Shown here in pieces: positions 16,620-25,229 of a DNA stretch of 64,000 nucleotides. Position 1 is the stretch's first letter; every line of letters starts with the position of its first letter. Location of the stretch: positions 248,001 through 312,000 of the forward strand of contig NZ_JAEKJR010000001.1 of NCBI RefSeq assembly GCF_017303155.1, in the 5' to 3' direction. The stretch is from Microbulbifer salipaludis. Its GTDB lineage: Bacteria > Pseudomonadota > Gammaproteobacteria > Pseudomonadales > Cellvibrionaceae. Below the pieces are notes generated by a model. It searched no databases. It had not been told where the DNA came from and saw nothing but the letters and a program-made list of their open reading frames with translations. The position numbers and the translations under genes are program-made.

Positions 16620-18251
16620 ATGGATAGAAGACGCTTTATCAAACTCGCCGGCGTCGGTGCGGGTGGAATTGCATTGCCCCTCTATGGCGCGCAGGTTTCC
16701 GCCGAGCAGCTGGTCAATGGCGGTATGGACGTGGGCAGGAAGAAAGCCCTGTCCGACATCGTTCTGAATGCCGCGCGCAAGGCCGGCGCCAGCTATACCG
16801 ATGTGCGCATCGGCCGCTACCTCAACCAGTTCCTGCTCACCCGCGAAGCCAACGTCGAAAACATCGTCAATACCGAGTCGTTCGGTGCCGGCATCCGGGT
16901 GATTGCCCAGGGCACCTGGGGCTTCGCCGCCACCAATGATCTCACCGAGGACGGGCTGGCCCGTGCCGCGCGCCAGGCCGTGGCAGTGGCCAAGGCCAAT
17001 GCCCGCTACCAGACCGAGCCGGTGCAACTGGCGCCGGTGAAAGGCGTGGGCGAGGTTTCCTGGCAGACGCCCATCAAGAAGAACGCCATCGAAGTGCCCA
17101 TCCGCGAAAAGGTGGACTTCCTGATGGACGTGAACCAGAGCGCGCTGAACGCCGGGGCCAGCTTTATCAATTCCGCCCTTTACCTGGTGAACGAGCAGAA
17201 ATACTTCGCCTCCAGTGATGGCTCCTACATCGACCAGGATATCCACCGCCTGTGGGCGCCGATGCAGGTCACGGTGGTGGACAAGGACAGCGGCCAGTTC
17301 AAGACCCGTGACGGGCTGAGCACGCCGGTGGGCATGGGTTACGAGTACCTCGACGGCCGCGCAGCCGACAAGATCGCCGGCCCCACCACCCTGTACAAAG
17401 ATTCTTACGATATGGCGGAGGATGCGGTACTGGCGGCGGAACAGGCCAAGGTCAAGCTGTCGGCCAAATCCATCGACCCCGGCAAGTACGACCTGGTACT
17501 GGAGCCGATGCACCTGCGCCTGACCATCCACGAATCCGTGGGCCACCCGCTGGAGCTCGACCGGGTACTGGGCTACGAGGCCAACTACGCGGGCACCTCC
17601 TTCGCCACCCTCGACAAATGGCGCACCGGCAAGTTTCAGTACGGCAGCGACAGGGTCAACTTCTTCGCCGACCGCACACAGCCGGGCTCACTGGGCGCCG
17701 TGGGCTACGACGATGAAGGGGTCAAGGCGAAGCGTTGGGACCTGATCAAGGACGGCGTGCTGGTGAACTACCAGGCCACCCGCGACCAGGTGCATATGAT
17801 CGACCAGAAGGAATCCCACGGCTGCTCCTACGCCGACAGCTGGTCCAGTGTGCAGTTCCAGCGCATGCCCAACGTCTCCCTGGCACCGGGTAAGGATAAG
17901 TACTCGGTGAACGACATGATCGCTGATGTCGAGAAAGGCATTTATATCGTCGGGCGCGGTTCTTATTCCATCGACCAGCAGCGCTACAACTTCCAGTTTG
18001 GCGGGCAGCTGTTTTACGAGATCAAGAACGGGGAGATTGTCGGCCAGGTAGAAGATGTTGCCTACCAGTCAAACACCCAGGAATTCTGGAATTCCTGCAG
18101 CGCGATCTGTGACAGCAGCGATTACCGCCTCGGCGGCACCTTCTTCGATGGCAAGGGCCAGCCCAGCCAGGTCAGTGCAGTTTCCCACGGGTGCGCAACC
18201 ACGCGCTTCGACAACATTAACGTGATCAATACCAAACGTAAGATCGGCTAA
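16620..18251 (+). CDS. TldD-family metallopeptidase with Tat signal (copy 1)
   Basis: 543 residues. The N-terminus MDRRRFIKLAGVGAGG is a twin-arginine signal, so the folded protein is probably exported. The TldD metal site HESVGHPLELDR (about residue 305) follows the HExxxH pattern; cysteines in WNSCSAIC near the C-terminus are candidates for the third ligand. TldD with TldE forms a protease that cleaves unstructured peptides, as in microcin B17 maturation in E. coli; that system is cytoplasmic, so an exported version is notable. It opens a nine-gene same-strand operon and is closely similar along its whole length to the equal-sized gene at 19649, with tldE between. Confidence 0.92.
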   Translation: MDRRRFIKLAGVGAGGIALPLYGAQVSAEQLVNGGMDVGRKKALSDIVLNAARKAGASYTDVRIGRYLNQFLLTREANVENIVNTESFGAGIRVIAQGTWGFAATNDLTEDGLARAARQAVAVAKANARYQTEPVQLAPVKGVGEVSWQTPIKKNAIEVPIREKVDFLMDVNQSALNAGASFINSALYLVNEQKYFASSDGSYIDQDIHRLWAPMQVTVVDKDSGQFKTRDGLSTPVGMGYEYLDGRAADKIAGPTTLYKDSYDMAEDAVLAAEQAKVKLSAKSIDPGKYDLVLEPMHLRLTIHESVGHPLELDRVLGYEANYAGTSFATLDKWRTGKFQYGSDRVNFFADRTQPGSLGAVGYDDEGVKAKRWDLIKDGVLVNYQATRDQVHMIDQKESHGCSYADSWSSVQFQRMPNVSLAPGKDKYSVNDMIADVEKGIYIVGRGSYSIDQQRYNFQFGGQLFYEIKNGEIVGQVEDVAYQSNTQEFWNSCSAICDSSDYRLGGTFFDGKGQPSQVSAVSHGCATTRFDNINVINTKRKIG

Positions 18252-18284
18252 ACGGACAACAATAAATTTTTTGGAGCAAACAAG

Positions 18285-19616
18285 ATGGCCATTTTATCCA
18301 GAAGTGAAGCCAAAAAAATTCTCGACAAGGTGCTGAAATACAGCAAGGCGGAAGGTGCCAGCGCGCAGCTTTCCGGCGCCGAGACCGGCAATATCCGCTA
18401 TGCACGCAACAGCGTGTCCACCAGCGGTATCGTCAACGATATCGAGCTGGCGGTGGTAGCGCGCTTTGGCAAGAAGTCCGGCATCGCCACCATCAACGAG
18501 TTCAGCGATGCGTCGCTGGAAAAGGTCATGCGCCGCGCAGAAGAGCTGGCCAAGCTTTCTCCGGACAACCCCGAGGCCATGCCACTTCTGGGTGAACAGA
18601 AATACATGGCCGTTGACGGCTTCGCCAAGTCCACCGCCAACATCACGCCGGACCAGCGCGCCAAGGCCGCAGCGGATTCCATCAAGGCAGCGATGAAAAA
18701 AGACGTGGTTGCCGCAGGCTACCTGGAAGACGCCCGCTCCTTTGCCGCCGTGGCCAACACCAAAGGCCTGTTCGGCTACCACGCCTCCACCTCGGCCAAT
18801 TTCACCGTCACCATGCGCACCGAAAACGGCCTCGGCTCCGGCTGGGCGCAGAGCGATGTGACGGACTTCGGCAACATGAATACCGCCTCCAGCTCGGAAG
18901 TGGCCATCGACAAGGCCGTCCTTTCCCAGGAAGCACGCGCACTGGAGCCGGGCAAGTACACCGTAATTCTGGAGCCCAGTGCAGTATCCGGCCTGGTGGC
19001 TTACATGATGGGCAACTTCGATGCGCGCAGCGCCGACGAAGGCCGCAGCTTTATGAGCAAGAAAGGTGGCGGCAACCGCATTGGCGAGAAGATGTTCGAC
19101 AAGCGCGTGCACCTGTATTCCGACCCCGCGGACCAGAACGTGCCGGTGCAGCCCTGGTCCGACGAGGACTATATGGCGATGCAGCGAGTGGACTGGATCA
19201 AAGACGGCGTAGTGCAAAACCTGCCGTGCAGCCGCTACTGGGCAGAGAAATCCAAGGGCACTGCAATGCCCGGCCCCAACAACCTGATCATGGTGGGTGG
19301 CGACAAGTCCACCGACGAACTGATCAAGAAAACCCGCCGCGGCGTGCTGGTCACCCGCACCTGGTATATCCGCATGGTCGACCCGCAGTCCCTGTTGCTG
19401 ACCGGACTGACCCGCGACGGCACCTTTTATATCGAGAACGGCAAAATCAAATACCCGATCAAGAATTTCCGGTTCAACGAGAGCCCCGTCATCATGCTCA
19501 ACAACATCGAAGACATGGGGCGCCCGGAGCGCGTCAGCATGTGGGGTGGCCCGGCCATGATTCCCGCGCTGAAAGTGCGCGATTTCACCTTCAGCAGTCT
19601 GTCCGACGCCGTTTAA
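18285..19616 (+). CDS. TldE/PmbA-family protein
   Basis: 443 residues, the non-metal partner type of the TldD/TldE pair: it aligns with PmbA-like architecture (N-terminal SRSEAKKILDKVLKYS, LEPSAVSGLVAYM, IENGKIKYPIKNFRFNESP near the C-terminus) and lacks HExxxH. Unlike both flanking TldD copies, it shows no signal peptide. Either it works in the cytoplasm or rides through Tat with a folded TldD partner; the sequence cannot decide. Gaps to its neighbours are about 32 bases, so it is cotranscribed with both. Confidence 0.9.
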   Translation: MAILSRSEAKKILDKVLKYSKAEGASAQLSGAETGNIRYARNSVSTSGIVNDIELAVVARFGKKSGIATINEFSDASLEKVMRRAEELAKLSPDNPEAMPLLGEQKYMAVDGFAKSTANITPDQRAKAAADSIKAAMKKDVVAAGYLEDARSFAAVANTKGLFGYHASTSANFTVTMRTENGLGSGWAQSDVTDFGNMNTASSSEVAIDKAVLSQEARALEPGKYTVILEPSAVSGLVAYMMGNFDARSADEGRSFMSKKGGGNRIGEKMFDKRVHLYSDPADQNVPVQPWSDEDYMAMQRVDWIKDGVVQNLPCSRYWAEKSKGTAMPGPNNLIMVGGDKSTDELIKKTRRGVLVTRTWYIRMVDPQSLLLTGLTRDGTFYIENGKIKYPIKNFRFNESPVIMLNNIEDMGRPERVSMWGGPAMIPALKVRDFTFSSLSDAV

Positions 19617-19648
19617 TCACACCTGCAGAAAAATAATAGGAGCGAACA

Positions 19649-21280
19649 ATGGATCGAAGAAAATTTCTGCAGTTGGGCGGCGCCGGTCTCGGTGTGTCCA
19701 TGCTGCCACTGTCTGGCAATGTGATTGCCGAAAGCCAGCTGACCCAGAGCGGACTGGATATCGCGGTCAAAAAAGAACTCGCCGATGCCGCCCTGAATAC
19801 TGCCACCAAACTGGGCGCCTCTTACGCGGATGTGCGTATCGGTCGTTACCTCAACCAGTACGTCATCACCCGTGAGATGAATGTGCAGAACGTGGTGAAT
19901 ACCGAGTCCATCGGCACCGGTGTGCGCGTGATCGCCAACGGTACCTGGGGCTTCGCCGCCACCAACGATTTGACCAGCGACGGTATTGCCCGCGCCACCG
20001 CGCAGGCGGTTGCCACCGCCAAGGCCAATGCCCGATACCAGCAGGAGCCGGTGCAACTGGCCCCGGTAAAAGGCCACGGCGAAGTCAGCTGGAAAACCCC
20101 GATTCAGAAAAATGCCATGACCATTCCACTGGCGGAAAAGGTCGACCTGCTGATGGAAGTCAACAAGTCGGCACTGGATGCCGGGGCCAGCTTTATCAAC
20201 TCCATGCTGTTCCTGGTGAACGAGCAGAAGTACTTTGCCTCTACCGACGGTTCCTACATCGATCAGGATGTACACCGCCTGTGGTCGCCGTTCAGCGTCA
20301 CTGCGGTCGACAAGAAAGATGGCGGCTTCCGCACCCGCGACGGCCTGGGTATGCCGGTGGGCCGCGGCTTCGAGTATCTCGATGGCCGCGCCGAGCACAA
20401 GGTTCAGTCGCAGACGGTACTCTACGGTGACTCCTACGACATGGTCGAGGATGCGAAACTGGCCGCACAGCAGGCCCAGGAAAAACTCACCGCCAAGTCC
20501 GTCAAGCCGGGCAAATACGATCTGGTACTGGACCCGTCACACCTGTGGCTCACTATCCACGAATCCGTGGGGCACCCGCTGGAGCTCGACCGCGTGCTGG
20601 GTTACGAGGCCAACTTTGCCGGCACTTCCTTCGCCACCCTCGACAAATGGAAAACCGGTAAATTCCAGTACGGCAGCGACAAGGTAAACCTGTTTGCCGA
20701 CAAGGTGCAGCCGGGCTCGCTGGGCGCGGTCGGCTACGACGACGAAGGTGTGAAAACCGGTAGCTGGGACCTGGTGAAAGACGGGGTACTGACCAACTAC
20801 CAGGCCATTCGCGATCAGGTGCATATGCTGGGACAGAAAGAATCCCAGGGTTGCTGCTACGCGGACAGCTGGTCCAGCGTGCAGTTCCAGCGCATGGCCA
20901 ACGTCTCCCTGTTACCTGGGGAAGAGAAGTTGAGCGTGGACGACATGATCAAGGATGTGGAAAAAGGCATCTATATCGTGGGCGACGGTTCCTTCTCCAT
21001 CGACCAGCAGCGCTACAACTTCCAGTTCGGCGGCCAGCTGTTCTATGAAATCGAGGACGGCAAGATTACCGGGATGCTGGAAGACGTCGCCTACCAGTCG
21101 AACACCCAGGAGTTCTGGAATTCCTGCTCGCAAATCTGCGACAAGAGTGACTACCGCCTCGGCGGTTCCTTCTTCGATGGCAAGGGCCAGCCGAGCCAGG
21201 TGAGCGCGGTATCCCACGGTAGCTCCACCACGCGCTTTGACGGTGTCAACGTGATCAACACCAAGCGTAAACTCGGTTAA
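19649..21280 (+). CDS. TldD-family metallopeptidase with Tat signal (copy 2)
   Basis: 543 residues, a paralogue of the gene at 16620 with the same length and the same blocks (ADVRIGRYLNQ, HESVGHPLELDR, GSLGAVGYDDEGV, QQRYNFQFGGQLFYE). It has its own twin-arginine signal MDRRKFLQLGGAGLGV. The metal motif is intact, and WNSCSQIC is kept. One visible difference is near the C-terminus: SHGSSTTRF here, SHGCATTRF in copy 1. A tandem duplication around tldE is the simplest explanation; divergence in signal and surface residues argues it is old and both copies are functional. Confidence 0.92.
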   Translation: MDRRKFLQLGGAGLGVSMLPLSGNVIAESQLTQSGLDIAVKKELADAALNTATKLGASYADVRIGRYLNQYVITREMNVQNVVNTESIGTGVRVIANGTWGFAATNDLTSDGIARATAQAVATAKANARYQQEPVQLAPVKGHGEVSWKTPIQKNAMTIPLAEKVDLLMEVNKSALDAGASFINSMLFLVNEQKYFASTDGSYIDQDVHRLWSPFSVTAVDKKDGGFRTRDGLGMPVGRGFEYLDGRAEHKVQSQTVLYGDSYDMVEDAKLAAQQAQEKLTAKSVKPGKYDLVLDPSHLWLTIHESVGHPLELDRVLGYEANFAGTSFATLDKWKTGKFQYGSDKVNLFADKVQPGSLGAVGYDDEGVKTGSWDLVKDGVLTNYQAIRDQVHMLGQKESQGCCYADSWSSVQFQRMANVSLLPGEEKLSVDDMIKDVEKGIYIVGDGSFSIDQQRYNFQFGGQLFYEIEDGKITGMLEDVAYQSNTQEFWNSCSQICDKSDYRLGGSFFDGKGQPSQVSAVSHGSSTTRFDGVNVINTKRKLG

Positions 21281-21366
21281 TCCCGGGTGCCGCAGTCGCC
21301 CTGCCGATTCCGGCGGGGCGACTGCCAAGACCCGCCAAGCCAACACGAAATTTCAGAGCGGTATCC

Positions 21367-22080
21367 GTGTCACTTACCCGCAAACAATTTCTGCAACAGC
21401 TGTTGCTGGCCGGCGGCAGTTTTGCACTGCCCGCCGCCCTGCGCGCGCAGGGTGACGCTGCGCCCCACTACGATTTCTATTTTACCCGCCTGATGTACGA
21501 ATCCGGTGACTGGGATGTGGACCAGCGCATGCCTTCCAATGTACTCAACTCCCTGATTGAGTACACCACGCTCAAGGTCGACCCCAACGAACGCATCGTA
21601 CCTCTGGCAGACCCGGAAATGCTGCTGGCCCCGTTCTGTTATCTGGCGGGACACAAGCTGGTGGAGTTCACCCCGGCAGAGGCGCGCAATTTTCGCGACT
21701 ACGTCAATCGCGGCGGATTCGTTTTTGTGGACGACTGCAACCACGATATCGACGGGCTGTTTGCCAAATCCTTTGAGGCACAGATGGTCAAGCTGTTTGG
21801 CGAGGACTGCCTGCAGAAATTGCCCGACGACCACGAACTGTATCGCAGTTTTTTCCACTTCGACGAACTGCCGGTGACCAGCTTTGAACTGAACGGCTGG
21901 GGCGATGACCTGGTGCACGATTACCTCAAGGCCATCGTGGTCAACGGTCGCATAGCGGTGCTGTACAGCAACAAGGATTTTGGTTGCGAGTGGGATTATG
22001 ACTACCGCAACAAACGCTGGCTGGCCATCGACAACACCCGCTTCGCGGTCAACATTGTTATTTATGCACTCACAAGCTGA
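21367..22080 (+). CDS. DUF4159 domain protein with signal peptide
   Basis: 237 residues starting at GTG 21367. The N-terminus SLTRKQFLQQLLLAGGSF resembles a Tat signal with RK replacing RR, cleavage near ALRAQG. The remainder is a DUF4159 domain (YDFYFTRLMYESGDWDVDQ, FRDYVNRGGFVFVDDCNHD), which has a class I glutamine-amidotransferase-like fold and is typically encoded beside MoxR, DUF58 and BatA genes. No catalytic function is known. It sits between the tld genes and the MoxR set, linking the two halves of the operon; the gap to moxR is 6 bases. Confidence 0.85.
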   Translation: MSLTRKQFLQQLLLAGGSFALPAALRAQGDAAPHYDFYFTRLMYESGDWDVDQRMPSNVLNSLIEYTTLKVDPNERIVPLADPEMLLAPFCYLAGHKLVEFTPAEARNFRDYVNRGGFVFVDDCNHDIDGLFAKSFEAQMVKLFGEDCLQKLPDDHELYRSFFHFDELPVTSFELNGWGDDLVHDYLKAIVVNGRIAVLYSNKDFGCEWDYDYRNKRWLAIDNTRFAVNIVIYALTS

Positions 22081-22086
22081 AACACC

Positions 22087-23094
22087 ATGCACACCATCTC
22101 ACCAGACAAGATTGCGCAAATGATCGAACAACAACACGCGGCACTGGATACCCTGCGCGGCGAAATCGGCAAGGTCATCGTCGGCCAGCAGGCGGTGGTG
22201 GAACAGATGCTGGTGTGCCTGCTGGCCCGCGGCCATGCATTGCTCGAAGGCGTGCCCGGCCTGGGTAAAACCCTGTTGGTGAAAACCCTGGCGGATGCAT
22301 CCAGCCTCACATTCAAGCGCGTGCAGTTCACGCCGGACCTGATGCCCGGCGATATTCTCGGCAGCGAGATCCTGGAGGAAGACCACACCACCGGTAAACG
22401 CTTTTTCAAATTCCAGCCCGGCCCGATCTTTACCAATATTCTGCTGGCGGACGAAATCAACCGCACACCGCCCAAGACCCAGGCCGCGCTACTGGAGTCC
22501 ATGCAGGAATACGCCGTCACCGTTGCCGGTGACACCATGGCCCTGCCGCGACCGTATTTCGTGCTGGCCACCCAGAATCCCATCGAGCAGGCGGGCACCT
22601 ATCCCCTGCCCGAGGCACAGCTGGATCGCTTCCTGCTGAATATCCATATCGACTACCCGGCGGAATCCGACGAAGTCGCCATCCTGCGCGCCACCACCGG
22701 TGCCGCCGGCGCGCAACCGCAACCCTGTCTCGATGCCGAGCAGCTGCTGGCCATGCAGGACCTGGTGCGGGAAGTGTCCGTCAGTGACGGGCTCTACCAC
22801 TACGTGACACAGCTGGTGCGCGCAACCCGCCCCGATCACGGCGAGGGGAACCTGGCCCAGTGGATCAAGTGGGGCGCCGGCCCCCGCGCCGGGCAGGCGC
22901 TGATTCTCGCCGCCAAGGCGCGCGCCTTCCTGCAGCGGCGGCTGGCAGTGACCCGCGCCGATATTCAGGCGCTGCTGCTGCCTGTATTGCGCCACCGGGT
23001 TTTGCTGAGCTTCCACGCCCAGGCCGATGGCATCGGCGTGGAGCAGGTGCTGCAGGAATTGCTGCGCACCGTGCCGGAACCCGGCAGCGACTGA
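22087..23094 (+). CDS. MoxR-family AAA+ ATPase
   Basis: 335 residues. Walker A GVPGLGKT near residue 60, Walker B LLADEINRTPP near 125, sensor and arginine-finger blocks ATQNPIEQAGTYPLPEAQLDRF typical of MoxR, then the AAA lid. MoxR ATPases act as chaperones that, with von Willebrand factor A proteins, activate or assemble enzyme complexes. Its companions here are the DUF58 and BatA-like genes immediately downstream and, uniquely interesting, the TldD/TldE peptidases upstream. Cytoplasmic. Confidence 0.95.
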   Translation: MHTISPDKIAQMIEQQHAALDTLRGEIGKVIVGQQAVVEQMLVCLLARGHALLEGVPGLGKTLLVKTLADASSLTFKRVQFTPDLMPGDILGSEILEEDHTTGKRFFKFQPGPIFTNILLADEINRTPPKTQAALLESMQEYAVTVAGDTMALPRPYFVLATQNPIEQAGTYPLPEAQLDRFLLNIHIDYPAESDEVAILRATTGAAGAQPQPCLDAEQLLAMQDLVREVSVSDGLYHYVTQLVRATRPDHGEGNLAQWIKWGAGPRAGQALILAAKARAFLQRRLAVTRADIQALLLPVLRHRVLLSFHAQADGIGVEQVLQELLRTVPEPGSD

Positions 23095-23107
23095 CGAGGC
23101 CCGGCCT

Positions 23108-24004
23108 GTGCAATTGATTGATCCGCTCACGCTGGCCAGTACCCGCGACCTCGCCTGGCTGTCCCGACACATTGCCGAGGGCATGCTGCTGGGTATGCAG
23201 CACAGCCAGCGTCGCGGCGCCGGCGTCGAGTTCCAGCAATACCGCAGTTACGAACCCGGCGACGCCATCCGGCATATCGACTGGAAATTGTTTGCCCGCT
23301 CCGACCGCTACTTTGTGCGCGAGGCCGAGCAGGAAAGCCAGATGCACGTGTGCATCGTGCTCGACACCAGCGCGTCCATGGCCCAGCCGAGTTTTACCCA
23401 CCCGGCGTTGAGCAAACTGCAGTACGCCAAGTGCTGGGTGGCCACCCTGTGCTGGCTGCTGCACAACCAGGGGGATCGCTTTTCCCTGCTGGCACTGAAC
23501 GACCGCGGCAACCGCCATGTCCCCGAGGGGCAGGGCGAGGGCCATCACCGACGCGTGGCGCTGGCGCTGGACGCACTGCAGGCGGCGGGCCACTGGCCGG
23601 ACCGCGAACAGCTGGCGTCAGTGTGGGCGCACTTCGAACAGCCCTGTCAGGTGGTGCTGGTGAGCGATTTCTTCGAGCGCCACGGGCCGGGAGAACTGCG
23701 TCAGTTTGCCGCGCGCCTGTCCGCCGCCGGCCGCCCCTGCCTGCCGCTGCAGATACTGGTGGAGGCGGAGCAGACCTTTCCCTTTGACGGTGAGCTGAAG
23801 ATTCGCGATCCGGAAGCACCGGGCATCACCGAGCTCGGCGCCCGCCAACAGCGGGCGGCATATCTGTCTGCGTTTACCGCCGCGCAAAAAACACTGGCCG
23901 CGGATTTTGCCGCGCGGGCATGCCCGCTCACCACCACGACCGTGGAAACCCCCATCGAACACTCTCTGCGTGCCTTTATTCGCGCCCACGGGAGGGTTGG
24001 CTGA
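23108..24004 (+). CDS. DUF58 / von Willebrand A domain protein
   Basis: 298 residues from GTG 23108 (VQLIDPLTLASTRDLAW); longer in-frame starts run inside moxR and lack sense. DUF58 hallmark GVEFQQYRSYEPGDAIRHID followed by WKLFARSDRYFVRE, and a MIDAS motif DTSAS in VLDTSASMA for divalent metal. These proteins partner MoxR ATPases. It starts 13 bases after moxR and is followed after one base by the BatA-like membrane gene. Confidence 0.92.
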   Translation: MQLIDPLTLASTRDLAWLSRHIAEGMLLGMQHSQRRGAGVEFQQYRSYEPGDAIRHIDWKLFARSDRYFVREAEQESQMHVCIVLDTSASMAQPSFTHPALSKLQYAKCWVATLCWLLHNQGDRFSLLALNDRGNRHVPEGQGEGHHRRVALALDALQAAGHWPDREQLASVWAHFEQPCQVVLVSDFFERHGPGELRQFAARLSAAGRPCLPLQILVEAEQTFPFDGELKIRDPEAPGITELGARQQRAAYLSAFTAAQKTLAADFAARACPLTTTTVETPIEHSLRAFIRAHGRVG

Positions 24005-24005
24005 G

Positions 24006-25229
24006 ATGGCCTGGCCCCCGGCTTTACTAATGGAGTCACCCGCCTGGCTGTGGCTCGCCAGCGCGCTCGCGATCCCGCTGCTGATCCACCTGCTGCGCCG
24101 CAGCCAGCCCCGGGAAATTACCTTTGCCGCGGTGCGCTGGCTGCAGGAAAAACCGGCGCGACGCTGGAATAAATGGATTCTGCGCGACCGGTGGTTACTG
24201 TTGCTGCGACTGCTGCTGATCCTGTTGCTGGCCCTGCTGCTGGCACAGCCGCTTTTATTGCGCGAGGCACCGCCCTCCGACAACACCCTGCTGGTGGACC
24301 CGGCAGTGCCGCCGCAGGCCCTCGCGCAGTTCCTGGCAGAGCACCCCCAGCTCACCGACCGCTTCTGGCTGCACCCCAATCCCGAGCCGCTGCACCATGC
24401 TCCGCCGCCGGCGGTGGCGCTATGGCCGGCACTGTCGCAGCTCGCCCACAACCCTCGCTTCCGCCGCGCGCATATTCTGCTGAACCAGACGGAGAATCCC
24501 GACGGGCATCGCGCCCTGCGTGTCAGCCCGCACTGGCAGTGGCACGCGGTGGAAACCAGCGGTGCCAAAGCCGACCCGACACTGCCAAAAATCGTGCAGC
24601 TGGGTGCGGAGCCCGCGTGGCTGGCACCGGCCTTGGGGCAACTGCAGGAAGGCCCGCTGCCGGGGCTGGCCCTGCAACAGCGTCCGGCCTCGGCGCTGAC
24701 CGGGTTAGAGGATGCGGACTGGGTGATTTACGCCATACCCGGTGCGCTGCCGGAGCCCCTGCGCGCATTTGTGCGCGACGGCGGCATGCTGGTGACCGAT
24801 GCGCGGGTCACCGCGGAAGACGCGCTCGGTTTTTCGAAAGTGGACGCGGGCAGTGACTTTATTGAGAGTGGCCTTGCTGATAGCGGCCGTTCGGACAGCG
24901 GCCTTGAGGCCGTCGCTATCGGTCGCGGCAGCTGGCTGCGCTACCGGGGCGACTGGAGCAACGAAAACTTTTTCCACAACAACGCGCTGCCGCAACAGCT
25001 GTGGGCCCACTGGTCTGCACAGGACTGGCCCTGGCTGCACCGCTCCCGTGGCCATTGGTCGGTTGGCCAACCTCCCGGCGTACCGGTAGAAGATGCCGCG
25101 GTGAGCCGCGAATTTTCGCAACCGCTGCACTACCCCCTGCTGCTGGCGTTTGTACTGCTACTGCTGCTGGAGCGCGCCGTCGCACTCTCGCGCCCCACCC
25201 TGTTGCACAAGGGAGGTGCCCGTGACTGA
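24006..25229 (+). CDS. BatA-like membrane protein (N-terminal double-TM domain)
   Basis: 407 residues. The N-terminus MESPAWLWLASALAIPLLIHLLRRSQPREI is the BatA double-transmembrane module, with a second hydrophobic run at about 55-80 and a single TM near the C-terminus (LLLAFVLLLLLERAVAL). No MIDAS motif is evident, so it is a scaffold type lacking a canonical vWA metal site. The middle part, predicted periplasmic, is Ala/Leu-rich and shows an amidotransferase-like patch (FVRDGGMLVTDARV). ATG at 24006 fits the one-base gap after the DUF58 stop. It overlaps the next gene by 8 bases. Likely membrane anchor of the MoxR/DUF58 assembly. Confidence 0.8.
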   Translation: MAWPPALLMESPAWLWLASALAIPLLIHLLRRSQPREITFAAVRWLQEKPARRWNKWILRDRWLLLLRLLLILLLALLLAQPLLLREAPPSDNTLLVDPAVPPQALAQFLAEHPQLTDRFWLHPNPEPLHHAPPPAVALWPALSQLAHNPRFRRAHILLNQTENPDGHRALRVSPHWQWHAVETSGAKADPTLPKIVQLGAEPAWLAPALGQLQEGPLPGLALQQRPASALTGLEDADWVIYAIPGALPEPLRAFVRDGGMLVTDARVTAEDALGFSKVDAGSDFIESGLADSGRSDSGLEAVAIGRGSWLRYRGDWSNENFFHNNALPQQLWAHWSAQDWPWLHRSRGHWSVGQPPGVPVEDAAVSREFSQPLHYPLLLAFVLLLLLERAVALSRPTLLHKGGARD

